A stretch of DNA of 56,867 nt, taken from positions 1 to 56,867 of the forward strand of contig JACZJL010000112.1 in NCBI GenBank assembly GCA_014860585.1, read 5' to 3'. The position numbers and the translations under genes are program-made. Below are positions 5,734 through 14,254 of the stretch, piece after piece; within the stretch, counting starts at the first letter, position 1; each line of letters starts with the position of its first letter. Under the pieces are notes generated by a model. That model saw only the letters and a program-made list of their open reading frames with translations. It had not been told where the DNA came from and did not search any database. Origin of the DNA: Bacteroidales bacterium. GTDB taxonomy: Bacteria > Bacteroidota > Bacteroidia > Bacteroidales > 4484-276.

Positions 5734-8625
5734 ATGAAAAAACTTTTCAAAATTCTTGGAATTGTCATTGTCCTCATCCTGGCGCTGATGGTTGTTGTAC
5801 CCTATTTTTTCCGCGACCAGATTGTTGCAAAAGTGAAGGAAGAAATCAATAAAAATGTCAATGCGCAGGTGGACTTTTCAGGTTTCAGCCTGTCGCTGTT
5901 CCGTAATTTCCCCGATTTTAACTTTCGGCTTTCGGGATTGTCAGTGATCAACAATGAGCCCTTTGCCGGCGACACACTGGCCTTCATTCCGAAACTCAGT
6001 CTTACGATCGACCTGATGAGTGTTTTCAAAGGTGAGGAATACGTCATCAAAAAGGTTGATCTGGATCAGCCGGTATTCAACTTTCTGGTCACCGGTGAGG
6101 GAATCGCAAACTGGGATATTACGATTCCGTCAGAAGAAGCTGAGGTTCCGGCAACTGAGGAATCCCCGGGGTTAGTAATACAACTCCGTCAGGTTACTAT
6201 CAGGGATGCCCGGCTGGTGTATGATGACAAGAGCTTGGTCACCCTTGTTCAGATTGATGGTCTTGACCATACCCTTTCCGGTGATTTTACGATGGATTTT
6301 ACCACTTTGCAAACCCACACACTGATTGACGAAATCACCGTGTATTATGATCATGTGAAATATTTACACCGGATCGATGCTGAACTGACCGCACCGGTGG
6401 AAGCCGATCTGAAGAACTACATCTTTACCTTTAAAGACGGCGATTTAAGGTTGAACCAGTTCTTTTTGCTCTTTGAAGGAACATTTACCATGTACGACAA
6501 TGGCGATTATGGCATCGTTTTTACCTACTCAACCAGGAAAACCGATTTTAAAAACTTCCTCTCACTGGTTCCGGCCATGTATATGACCGATTTTAAGAAC
6601 ATCAAAACAGCAGGTACCGCTGTGTTGAACGGCAATGTAAAAGGGGTTTACAGCGATGTTTCCTACCCGGGTTTTGAATTGAATATCTTAGTAAATAATG
6701 GGAGATTCCAATATCCCGACCTGCCAAAATCGGTGGATGAGATCAATTTGGATACAAAAATCAACTTTCCCGGTGGCGCCGATTTCGATGCCTTAACGGT
6801 TGATGTTTCCAATTTGAGCCTTTTTATGGGTGGAAATAAATTCGCATTGTCGATGTTCCTGAGTAACCCAGTGAGCGATATGTATATGAAAGGTGAAGTG
6901 GATGGCGTGATCAATTTGTCTGAAGTAAAAGATTTTTATCCACTCGAAGAGGGGGATGAACTGAAAGGAAAAATGACCGCGAAATTGCTCTTTGATGGAA
7001 GGATGTCGGCAATTGAGAACGAACGTTATCAGGATTTTAAACTTCTTGGCTCGATGCTTTTGGAATCATTTGCTTACAAAACAGGAATGGTCAAAGAAGA
7101 GGTTGAAATTGCCAACGCACAAATGAACTTCTCTCCGGAGTATATTGACCTGGTAAATTTCGATATCAAAATTGGGAAAAATGATCTTTCAGCCAGCGGA
7201 AAAGTGGAAAATTTTCTTCCATATGCTTTTGCTGATGGTATCCTGACGGGAAATCTTCAACTCAGCAGTAATTATCTTAATGTGACGGACATTCTTGTTG
7301 AATCTGAAGAACCCGAAACAACCGTAACCGACACAGCAGCGCTGAGTGTGATAGAAATCCCCGGCAACATTGATTTTACCTTGCAATCAACCTTCAAAAC
7401 AGTGATTTATAACCAGATCGATTTGAAGAATGTTGAAGGGAATTTGCTTGTAAAAAATCAGGCACTTTTGCTCGATAAACTGAATATGGAAGTATTGGAT
7501 GGTACCATTGGAATGTCAGGAAAGTACGACACCAAAGACCCGGAGAAACCCCGTGCCGAATTCGATATGAACCTTAACGGTATCGACATTCAGAAATCGT
7601 ACTCAACTTTTGGCACAATAGAGAAATTTGCCCCTATCGCTGCTAAAACCAGTGGAAAATTCTCAGCCGCTCTGAGTGTTAAGACATTGCTCGATAATCA
7701 ATTGATGCCGATTTACAGCTCGATGAACGGTGGTGGAAATCTGAGTACTTCCGATATTATTATCGAGAATGTAAATTCGGTTAACAAGATTGCCGACTTG
7801 CTTAAAATGCCTGATCTAAAGCGACTGAGTCTAAATCCCGTACGTCTGTCGTTCGAGTTTATTGATGGTAAGGCACACGTCAAACCATTCGACATAAAAT
7901 ACCAGGACATCAATGCCAACGTACTTGGTTGGGTTTCATTTGACCAGTCGATCGATTTCGACATGGTACTCGCCATACCAAGGGCAAAATTTGGAGGCGC
8001 CGCCAATGCAGTGCTCGACAACCTTCTAAGCGAAGCCAATAAACTGGGTACCAACTTTTCAGTCGGAGATAAGATTGACGTAAGGGCAAAAATATCAGGA
8101 ACAACCAGCGACCCCAACGTAAAACTTTTTCCTGGTGAAGGATCAGGACAATCGATGATGGATGACCTGAAAAAACGTGCCCAGGAAGAACTTGACCGAC
8201 AAAAGCAGCGCCTTGAAGAAGAAGCCCGTAAAGAACTTGAAAAGCAAAAGAGTGATGCAAAAGCGAAGGCTGATCAGTTGATTGCCGATGCCAATAAGCA
8301 GGCAGCAAAAATCATCGAAGAAGCGCAGAAACAGGCAGATGCTATCAACAAAACAGCACGTGAAACAGCCGAAAAAGTGAAAGAGGAAGCCAATAAGCAG
8401 GCTGATAAGTTAATCCAGGATTCAAAGAGCAAAGGCATGGTTGCGGAGATAGCGGGAAAAAAAGCTGCCGAGCAATTGCGCAAGGAAGCTGATAAACAAG
8501 CCGGTCAAATCGTTACTGAAGCCCAAAAGCAATCGGATAACCTGATCAGGGAGGCGCAAAACCAGGCTGACAAAATCAAAGCTGATGCCCGTAATCAGGC
8601 CGATAAACTGATTGATGGTATATAG
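5734..8625 (+). CDS. AsmA-like envelope protein with C-terminal hendecad coiled coil
   Basis: 963 residues. A short basic N terminus is followed by one membrane helix (LGIVIVLILALMVVVPYFF, residues about 8-27). AsmA-type sequence follows, with the conserved start ...VDFSGFSLSLFRNFPDF... and a C-terminal AsmA-like domain around residues 560-800. Family members (AsmA, TamB, YhdP) are periplasm-spanning beta-groove proteins implicated in lipid transport to the outer membrane. From about residue 805 the protein becomes Lys/Glu/Ala/Gln-rich helix with near-perfect 11-residue repeats such as EANKQADKLIQ, EAQKQSDNLIR and EAQNQADKIKA. This predicts a long, probably right-handed coiled coil absent from typical AsmA. 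Function in this organism is inferred from family only. Confidence 0.85.
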   Translation: MKKLFKILGIVIVLILALMVVVPYFFRDQIVAKVKEEINKNVNAQVDFSGFSLSLFRNFPDFNFRLSGLSVINNEPFAGDTLAFIPKLSLTIDLMSVFKGEEYVIKKVDLDQPVFNFLVTGEGIANWDITIPSEEAEVPATEESPGLVIQLRQVTIRDARLVYDDKSLVTLVQIDGLDHTLSGDFTMDFTTLQTHTLIDEITVYYDHVKYLHRIDAELTAPVEADLKNYIFTFKDGDLRLNQFFLLFEGTFTMYDNGDYGIVFTYSTRKTDFKNFLSLVPAMYMTDFKNIKTAGTAVLNGNVKGVYSDVSYPGFELNILVNNGRFQYPDLPKSVDEINLDTKINFPGGADFDALTVDVSNLSLFMGGNKFALSMFLSNPVSDMYMKGEVDGVINLSEVKDFYPLEEGDELKGKMTAKLLFDGRMSAIENERYQDFKLLGSMLLESFAYKTGMVKEEVEIANAQMNFSPEYIDLVNFDIKIGKNDLSASGKVENFLPYAFADGILTGNLQLSSNYLNVTDILVESEEPETTVTDTAALSVIEIPGNIDFTLQSTFKTVIYNQIDLKNVEGNLLVKNQALLLDKLNMEVLDGTIGMSGKYDTKDPEKPRAEFDMNLNGIDIQKSYSTFGTIEKFAPIAAKTSGKFSAALSVKTLLDNQLMPIYSSMNGGGNLSTSDIIIENVNSVNKIADLLKMPDLKRLSLNPVRLSFEFIDGKAHVKPFDIKYQDINANVLGWVSFDQSIDFDMVLAIPRAKFGGAANAVLDNLLSEANKLGTNFSVGDKIDVRAKISGTTSDPNVKLFPGEGSGQSMMDDLKKRAQEELDRQKQRLEEEARKELEKQKSDAKAKADQLIADANKQAAKIIEEAQKQADAINKTARETAEKVKEEANKQADKLIQDSKSKGMVAEIAGKKAAEQLRKEADKQAGQIVTEAQKQSDNLIREAQNQADKIKADARNQADKLIDGI

Positions 8626-8683
8626 TTTTGAATAATTAACTAAAAAACAACACCGGCAAAAGTATCAGTTTCAACTTAAATGA

Positions 8684-8691
8684 TAAATTTG
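8684..8691 (+). promoter_or_regulatory. Possible -7 box for the dehydrogenase gene
   Basis: TAAATTTG matches TAnnTTTG, 82 bases before ATG 8774. No clear -33 box is present. Confidence 0.35.
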
Positions 8692-8773
8692 CCCACAATA
8701 TCATGGATGAACTGTTTGAATGTCGCAATTTAAGTATGACAACATTATTGCAACTTTTCAATAATCCCAGCTA

Positions 8774-9589
8774 ATGAAGCGATTCGACGATAAGGTGGTG
8801 GTAATTACGGGAGCATCCTCAGGGATCGGTAAAGCGTTGGTTTATGAATTTGCCGTACGTGGTGCAAAGGTAGTGGCAGCGGCACGTTCGCTCGATAACC
8901 TGACCATCCTTAAAACGGACCTTTTTTCAGCCGGAAAGGAGATTCTTATCGTGCAAACCGATGTGACCATAGAAAATGAATGCAGGCAACTCATTGAAAA
9001 GACGATTGAAAAATTTGAAAAAATTGACGTGCTGATCAACAACGCCGGCATCTCCATGCGTGCGCTTTTTAATGAACTGGACACAACAGTAATCAGGAAA
9101 TTGATGGAGGTCAATTTTTGGGGAACGGTGTATTGCAGTAAATTTGCACTACCGCACCTGCAAAAATCAAAGGGTTCGCTGGTAGGCGTTTCATCCATTG
9201 CAGGATATAAAGGACTTCCCGGAAGGACAGGTTACAGCGCCTCAAAATTTGCCATGCAGGGATTACTCGAAGTTATCCGTATCGAAAATCTGAAAAAAGA
9301 CCTTCACGTGCTGATTGCATGTCCAGGATTTACTGCTTCGAATATCAGGAAAACTGCCTTAGCTGCAGATGGAACGCAACAAGGCGAATCGCCCCGCGAC
9401 GAAGGTAAAATGATGAGCGCCGAAGAGGTGGCTCGTCACATTGCTGAGGCTATCGGGAAGCGAAAACGTTCGTTAATACTAACTTCTCAGGGAAAGATCA
9501 CCGTTCTTCTCAATAAATTTTTCCCTGCAATGCTCGACAAAATGGTATACAACCACATGGCAAAAGAGATTAATTCACCGTTCAAATAA
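8774..9589 (+). CDS. Short-chain dehydrogenase/reductase (SDR family)
   Basis: 271 residues, cytoplasmic NAD(P)-dependent oxidoreductase. The Rossmann cofactor motif is TGASSGIG at residues 13-20. The structural NNAG motif is in VLINNAGIS. The catalytic Ser (GVSSIAGY) and the YxxxK pair (YSASK) follow in order. An Arg-containing start of the second strand (AAARS) suggests NADP preference. The C-terminal part (GKRKRSLILTSQGKITVLLNKFFP) resembles the membrane-associating tail of DltE/11-beta-HSD-like SDRs. The substrate cannot be told from sequence. The next gene starts 22 bases downstream on the same strand, so the two are probably co-transcribed. Confidence 0.9.
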   Translation: MKRFDDKVVVITGASSGIGKALVYEFAVRGAKVVAAARSLDNLTILKTDLFSAGKEILIVQTDVTIENECRQLIEKTIEKFEKIDVLINNAGISMRALFNELDTTVIRKLMEVNFWGTVYCSKFALPHLQKSKGSLVGVSSIAGYKGLPGRTGYSASKFAMQGLLEVIRIENLKKDLHVLIACPGFTASNIRKTALAADGTQQGESPRDEGKMMSAEEVARHIAEAIGKRKRSLILTSQGKITVLLNKFFPAMLDKMVYNHMAKEINSPFK

Positions 9590-9611
9590 ATATCTATTAA
9601 TTAACAAGTTT

Positions 9612-10091
9612 ATGAAAGGTTTAACACTTGAGATCAGGCCACTGGAAGGATTTGGTGAGCTTGAGTTCGGATCAAAACCCGAAGAGGTAGTAAAATTTCT
9701 TGGTGAACCCACCGAGGAAGAAGTTCTGGAAGACGACGAAGACCTGATGGATACACTGATCCATCATTTCGACGAAAGCGGAATCACCATCTATTATGAC
9801 GACCTGGAAGACCCCGTCCTGTCGAACTTCGAAACCGATAATCCTGATGTAACGCTATTTGGGTCAAAAGTTTTTGAGATGACCGAGGAAGAAATCATAG
9901 CGCTCATGAAAGATAATGGTTACGAAGAATATGATATTGATGAAGTAGAATCTGACGATGACGAGGATGAGGTAGATAAATGGGTTTCGTTCGAAGACGC
10001 ACTCATCGACTTCCTTTTTCAGGACGGAAAAGTTGTGAATGTAAACTGGGGAGCCTACTTCGACGAAGAAGATCTGGAAGACGAGGATTAG
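9612..10091 (+). CDS. Small highly acidic protein of unknown function
   Basis: 159 residues, no signal peptide or membrane segment. Asp and Glu dominate (e.g. EVESDDDEDEVDKW, DEEDLEDED at the end). The first 60 residues (LEIRPLEGFGELEFGSKPEEVVKFLGEPTE) resemble the start of a small beta-strand module: a 'GLGxLxFGxsxeeVxxxLGxPd' pattern also seen in BamE/SmpA-like and related Bacteroidota hypotheticals. I do not recognise a named family. The gene lies 22 bases after the SDR gene and is followed by a strong structured terminator, so it closes that transcription unit. Confidence 0.7.
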   Translation: MKGLTLEIRPLEGFGELEFGSKPEEVVKFLGEPTEEEVLEDDEDLMDTLIHHFDESGITIYYDDLEDPVLSNFETDNPDVTLFGSKVFEMTEEEIIALMKDNGYEEYDIDEVESDDDEDEVDKWVSFEDALIDFLFQDGKVVNVNWGAYFDEEDLEDED

Positions 10092-10133
10092 CAATCATTT
10101 TCAAGGCATTAGCTCCTGATCATTTACGAGACA

Positions 10134-10206
10134 GGGAGGATACGCATTTTGTCCGGGGGAAACCCCGGCTGTTTAACCAATTATGTGCGTCTATCCTCCC
10201 TTTTTT
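10134..10206 (+). terminator. Nested two-tier hairpin with T tract; terminator or small structured RNA
   Basis: Outer stem GGGAGGATA (10134-10142) pairs with TATCCTCCC (10192-10200) without mismatch. It is extended by CGCA (10143-10146) with TGCG (10186-10189), leaving a two-base TC bulge. Inside is an isolated GC hairpin CCGGGG (10153-10158) / CCCCGG (10163-10168) capped by a GAAA tetraloop. Six Ts (10201-10206) follow the outer stem immediately. It lies 43 bases after the acidic gene and can end its mRNA. It is more elaborate than the other terminators in this window, so an additional RNA role is possible but unproven. Confidence 0.65.
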
Positions 10207-10433
10207 ATTTCCTTTTTTAGAAAGTTTTTGATAAAAGAGGACACACAAACGGTTGAGTAAAGAGCCTGGACGTAGATGTTACCGCCAAAAAAATAGTAAT
10301 TATAAAATGGTACAAAACCATTTAATAACTTTATACTACTGTAAATACAAATGCTACCTGAAAATAGTCCAACGAGATAAAATTGAAACTGGACTGTGTT
10401 AAAAGTGCAATTGGCGCCAAAACTTCAATTTAA
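10207..10433. other. Rest of the gap between the convergent acidic and DUF1684 genes
   Basis: Together with the hairpin the gap is about 340 bases. This right part is AT-rich with no reading frame of note and no obvious terminator for the minus-strand DUF1684 gene. Confidence 0.4.
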
Positions 10434-11000
10434 TTACTTCCGGTCTTCAAATTTCCGCTGACCTACTGTAAAGGAGAGGCCAGCCATGTTTTCTTCGGGT
10501 GCAATTATACTTTCCAGTGCAGGGTTGTAGGAATTTAGAGGATTGAAAGCCTTGTTAAAGTCCAACTCCACCTGGTTTGAGCCTTCGTTGACAGAAATCA
10601 AAAGGTAGCGTCCTGCCGGATGACTTTGTATTCCGGAAGTCAGGTCTTTAAAAGGAATAAATAACTGACCGGGTGCATCGGCGAAGTCATTGAGATTTCC
10701 TGTCTTGTAAACGACCAGTTCAAAACTTTTACCATCAAAACCAAACCTCGCAATTCCAAATCTTTCTACACCAACATTCCGGCCGGTTGAAGTGTTGAGT
10801 TGAACAACTGCCGGTGTACTATCCTTCACGAGAATACCTGATATCCGGTACCTTTCATCAACCGGAAAATACGATAGTCCGGTAAAAGTAGAAAGCGATA
10901 AGGAGGTCAGCGGTGATGTGGCTGAGTTTTTGAAAAGATTGTCTTTTTCAAGTCTTTGCTGGTTGATCTGGTCAGCATAGGATAATGTGTTTTTACTCAT
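10434..11000 (-). CDS. DUF1684 family protein
   Basis: 188 residues without signal peptide, predicted cytoplasmic. The family signature is clear: YFPVDERYRI near residue 65, GQLFIPFKDLTSG near residue 125, PAGRYLLI, VELDFNKAFNPLNSYNP, and a closing PEENMAGLSFTVGQRKF. DUF1684 proteins elsewhere carry a secretion signal and are longer (about 250-300 residues). This form is a compact, cytosolic version. The usual NPYxAYxxxxxCPLP segment has lost its Cys-Pro part here (NPLNSYNPALESIIAPEEN). No enzymatic activity is established for the family. The gene stands alone, divergent from the TPR-cyclase gene. Confidence 0.8.
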   Translation of the reverse strand: MSKNTLSYADQINQQRLEKDNLFKNSATSPLTSLSLSTFTGLSYFPVDERYRISGILVKDSTPAVVQLNTSTGRNVGVERFGIARFGFDGKSFELVVYKTGNLNDFADAPGQLFIPFKDLTSGIQSHPAGRYLLISVNEGSNQVELDFNKAFNPLNSYNPALESIIAPEENMAGLSFTVGQRKFEDRK

Positions 11001-11060
11001 AAATTGTGGGTTTTATATTATATTGAAGAAACATAAAGCTGGTTAAGTTGTTCAAATTTA

Positions 11061-11068
11061 TATTTTTG
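11061..11068 (+). promoter_or_regulatory. Probable -7 box for the TPR-cyclase gene
   Basis: TATTTTTG fits TAnnTTTG and lies 47 bases before ATG 11116. No good -33 match is seen. Confidence 0.45.
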
Positions 11069-11115
11069 CATGTTGGAAAGTTGATGTTCATTAGGATTTA
11101 GTTCGTAACAAATAA

Positions 11116-13083
11116 ATGAAATCATACAAAAAGTGGCTTTCAGTGCTTTTAATTACTGCATTTGGGTTGTGTACCCAAATCCGGAGTTACGCCTCAACTC
11201 CTGATAGTCTCTTGATTTTATATGGCGCCCACCCATACGATGTATCGCTTTCTGATACCCTTTCTGAAGAAGTTTTCAGGACCATTTACGATGATCCCAA
11301 CCAGGCTATACTTCTTGCAGAAAAGGTCCAAAAAATTTCCGAAAAGAACCTGAATCACAAAACAACGGCAAAAATGCTGATGTACATTGGAATTGCCTAT
11401 GACTTCAAAGGTATGTACGACTCTTCATTTAAAAAATACGATCAGGGACTTAATGTAGCCGAAGTGAATAACCTCGATGAGATCAGGGGGGATTTGTTGA
11501 ACAACTACAGCATTACCCTTGCCATTGTTGGTGAGATGGGGGCATCAGTGGATTGTGCACTCAAAGCACTTTCGATATTCGAAAAGTCAGCCGACAGTAC
11601 ACGTCTGGCAAAAATTTACAACAATCTTGGGCTGCGTTACAGCGAGATGGGTTTCAAGGAGAGTGCACTGGATTATTATTTAAAGGCAACTGCCATCAAC
11701 GAACGCTGGGGCGATACCGCAAGACTTGTTTACAATTATGGAAACATAGGCCTGTTATATTACGACCTGAACGATTTTGACCCTGCACTCGAATACCTCA
11801 GTAAATCGCTCAACTTGCAGGATACGGTGAAAAACAGGCTGGAGTATTCCATTTCATTGCACTATCTGGCATTGGTTTATCAACGGATAGGAAGGCATAA
11901 TGATGCGTTTGAACTTGAGCAGCAGGCTTTCAGAATTGCTGCTGAACTGAATGATGAACTGGGTATGATTCCTATCCTCCAGGGTAAAGCCTCGATAAAA
12001 AGAAGCCAGGGTGATAGACAGACCTCACTTGCATATCTTCACCAGGCATTGGCCATTGCTCAGAAAATTGGCGCCAGGGCTTACCTGATTAATATTTATC
12101 AGGATCTGTCCGAAACCTATGCCGATAAAAATCAATTCAGGGAGGCTTTCAGGTACAGCAAACTTTACACTGATCTCAAAGATTCGCTCATGTCGTTGGA
12201 AAAGAACAAGGCGGTTGAGTTAATAACACAATTCGAAAAAGAGAACAAACAACGTGAAATCCAACTCTTAACCAAAGATTCGGAAATCCAGCAGTTAAGC
12301 ATCAGAAGGCAGAAGATTTTAAGAAACTCAATTGGAATTGTTGGATTATTATTGTTGGTCATGGCAATTTTACTCTTCCATCGCTACCGTTATGTGCGGA
12401 AGACAAACAGCCAATTGGAGGAGAAAAATCTTATTATCAACAAGGAAAAAGATCGCTCTGATAAATTGTTGCTCAACATTTTACCTGCTGAAACTGCTGA
12501 AGAACTCAAATTGAAAGGCTATGCAGAAGCTAAACATTTTGAACAGGTAACTGTCATGTTTACCGATTTTGTGGGATTTACGAAATTGGCTGAAACACTA
12601 TCTGCACAAGACCTTGTCAGTGAAATCGACTATTGTTTTAAAAATTTTGACCTCATCATTTCCAAGTACACCATCGAAAAGATTAAAACCATCGGCGATT
12701 CATACATGTGTGCAGGTGGATTACCGGTTGTAAATACTACCCATGCAATAGATGTGGTGAACGCCGCTATTGGTATACAGCGATTTATGCTTAACCTGAA
12801 AACTGAACGTATAGCATTAAACAAGCCATATTTTGAGATACGAATCGGGATTCATACTGGTCCGTTGGTAGCTGGTGTAGTCGGCATCAAAAAATATCAG
12901 TACGACATCTGGGGAGATACCGTCAACCTTGCCTCCCGAATGGAGTCTAGCGGGCAACCCGGAAAGGTCAATATCTCACAATCAACCTGGGAGTATATTA
13001 AGGACAAGTTTACTTGCGTTTACCGGGGTAAGATTGAAGCAAAAAATAAAGGCTCAATTGATATGTATTATGTTGAAATGTAG
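11116..13083 (+). CDS. TPR sensor with class III adenylate cyclase domain
   Basis: 655 residues. A signal peptide or N-terminal helix (WLSVLLITAFGLCTQIRSYA) comes first. A periplasmic array of about seven TPR units follows (residues about 60-350, e.g. AKIYNNLGLRYSEMGFKESALDYYLKA). One membrane helix (NSIGIVGLLLLVMAILLFHRY, about 398-418) and a coiled coil lead into the cyclase domain (about 470-655). Metal-binding Asp is in VMFTDFVGFT and in IGDSYMCAGG. Lys in EKIKTIGD and Asp in YDIWGDTVN are the adenine-recognising pair of adenylate cyclases, and the transition-state Asn and Arg are in TVNLASRM. The product is thus most likely cAMP rather than cGMP. The layout copies Bacteroidota TPR histidine kinases with the kinase replaced by a cyclase. 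Confidence 0.88.
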   Translation: MKSYKKWLSVLLITAFGLCTQIRSYASTPDSLLILYGAHPYDVSLSDTLSEEVFRTIYDDPNQAILLAEKVQKISEKNLNHKTTAKMLMYIGIAYDFKGMYDSSFKKYDQGLNVAEVNNLDEIRGDLLNNYSITLAIVGEMGASVDCALKALSIFEKSADSTRLAKIYNNLGLRYSEMGFKESALDYYLKATAINERWGDTARLVYNYGNIGLLYYDLNDFDPALEYLSKSLNLQDTVKNRLEYSISLHYLALVYQRIGRHNDAFELEQQAFRIAAELNDELGMIPILQGKASIKRSQGDRQTSLAYLHQALAIAQKIGARAYLINIYQDLSETYADKNQFREAFRYSKLYTDLKDSLMSLEKNKAVELITQFEKENKQREIQLLTKDSEIQQLSIRRQKILRNSIGIVGLLLLVMAILLFHRYRYVRKTNSQLEEKNLIINKEKDRSDKLLLNILPAETAEELKLKGYAEAKHFEQVTVMFTDFVGFTKLAETLSAQDLVSEIDYCFKNFDLIISKYTIEKIKTIGDSYMCAGGLPVVNTTHAIDVVNAAIGIQRFMLNLKTERIALNKPYFEIRIGIHTGPLVAGVVGIKKYQYDIWGDTVNLASRMESSGQPGKVNISQSTWEYIKDKFTCVYRGKIEAKNKGSIDMYYVEM

Positions 13084-13178
13084 ATATTTAAGATGTGTTA
13101 TAATCTATGACCTTTATTTTAATCTGATCAGAAATGAAGAATAAAATGAATGAAGAATTCAATCGTATCGTTTTTTTG

Positions 13179-13186
13179 TATTTTTG
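13179..13186 (+). promoter_or_regulatory. Probable -7 box for the ferritin-like gene
   Basis: TATTTTTG fits TAnnTTTG, 54 bases before ATG 13240. No -33 box was found. Confidence 0.45.
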
Positions 13187-13239
13187 AGGCTGTTATTTTA
13201 AAAGAATTAATTCTCACCGTTAAATTTTGAACACATATT

Positions 13240-13695
13240 ATGAGTACAGATTACAAAAAAATCCTTGAGATGGCCATTGGTAATGAGATTGAAGCCCATG
13301 ATTTTTACATGCATGCAGCTTCCAGATCCAAAAATGAATTACTGAAATCAATCTTCACCGAACTTGCTGAAGAAGAAGAAAAGCACAAGAGAACCCTCGA
13401 AGGTTTTCTAAACAATCAGTCGCTGAAGTTGAATTTTCATGTCACTGCACCCGATTACAAAATTGCTGAAACCATCGAGCTGCCTAAACTTACAACCGAA
13501 ATGTCATTTGCCGACGGCGTCGCTTTAGCGATTAAGAAAGAACAGGAAGCTATGGAGATGTATCAGAAATTTGCTGATGCAAGTTCGGATGTGGAGCAAC
13601 AGAAAATTTTCCTTGAACTGGCAACGATGGAGTTAGGTCACAAGGTGAAACTCGAAGATATTTATGTGGATACCGCTTATAAAGAAGTTTGGTAA
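13240..13695 (+). CDS. Ferritin-like / rubrerythrin-type diiron protein
   Basis: 151 residues, cytoplasmic four-helix bundle. Two E-x-x-H-type helix pairs are visible: NEIEAHDFYMHA and LAEEEEKHKRTLEGF in the first half, KEQEAMEMYQKF and LATMELGHKVKLEDIY in the second. These supply the carboxylate and His ligands of a diiron site. The rubredoxin-like Cys4 domain of classical rubrerythrin is missing, so it belongs to the short 'ferritin family' group linked to peroxide or iron stress in anaerobes and facultative bacteria. It is monocistronic and followed by a strong bidirectional terminator. Exact activity cannot be read from the sequence. Confidence 0.85.
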   Translation: MSTDYKKILEMAIGNEIEAHDFYMHAASRSKNELLKSIFTELAEEEEKHKRTLEGFLNNQSLKLNFHVTAPDYKIAETIELPKLTTEMSFADGVALAIKKEQEAMEMYQKFADASSDVEQQKIFLELATMELGHKVKLEDIYVDTAYKEVW

Positions 13696-13720
13696 TCAAC
13701 ACCTTGCATGCTTTTCAGCA

Positions 13721-13757
13721 AAAAAAATCCGATGGTTACGTTCATCGGATTTTTTTT
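13721..13757. terminator. Bidirectional terminator between convergent genes
   Basis: ATCCGATG (13727-13734) pairs with CATCGGAT (13743-13750) around an eight-base loop. Seven As precede and eight Ts follow, so it can stop the ferritin-like mRNA on plus and the sigma-factor operon on minus. Confidence 0.85.
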
Positions 13758-13803
13758 AGGGTAAGTTTAAGCTCTTCTATACCATCCAGGGATGTCGAAC
13801 ACT

Positions 13804-14199
13804 TTACAAACGTTCCATTTTTATTTTGTGGCCCAAAGAGTCAATAAGCAAATGATAACGTGTAAGTTCATGATTGCGAACAATAAGTTCGTAATTCATG
13901 GTTTCAGAGGCATAAACAGCGATACAGTTCATGATCTCGAAATCCTCTTCAAGGTTGGTTTTTACAAAATAGGGTATTTCAGGAACAGGCGTATTAATCC
14001 GGCATTCGACCAATTTTCCGTTTTGATCGAATCTTGCAATCTTTTCAATATCCTGATCAAAAAAAAGGGCTTCGTAAAGTTCGCCATGGTTGCCCCATTC
14101 AATACTTTTGGCTTTTGAAAAATGTTTAGAAAGGCTCTGTTTTACAGCCTTTGGAATACGGGGGCCACCTCGCTTAAATATTTTGGCTAAAAAATCCAT
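13804..14199 (-). CDS. PepSY-like (DUF2874-type) small protein
   Basis: 131 residues. The pattern IPKAVKQSLSKHFSKAKSIEWGNHGELYEALFFDQD...ARFDQNGKLVE is that of PepSY-like/DUF2874 domains, in which 'aFxkxFpxAxxVxWexxxxxYxAxF' is repeated in a small alpha/beta fold. Most Bacteroidota members are secreted. This one has no signal peptide (MDFLAKIFKRGG), so it is probably cytoplasmic. It starts 55 bases after the ECF sigma-factor gene on the same strand and is probably co-transcribed. It may bind or regulate the sigma factor, but this is inference from position alone. Confidence 0.65.
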   Translation of the reverse strand: MDFLAKIFKRGGPRIPKAVKQSLSKHFSKAKSIEWGNHGELYEALFFDQDIEKIARFDQNGKLVECRINTPVPEIPYFVKTNLEEDFEIMNCIAVYASETMNYELIVRNHELTRYHLLIDSLGHKIKMERL

Positions 14200-14254
14200 T
14201 CTTAAATTTTGGTTTTATCTTTTGACGTCAAAGGAGGGAAAAGTAACACAATGA

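Noticed and set aside
8657-8664. CAAAAGTA as a minus-strand promoter box
   Set aside because: No minus-strand gene follows to the left within several kilobases; probably chance in AT-rich DNA.
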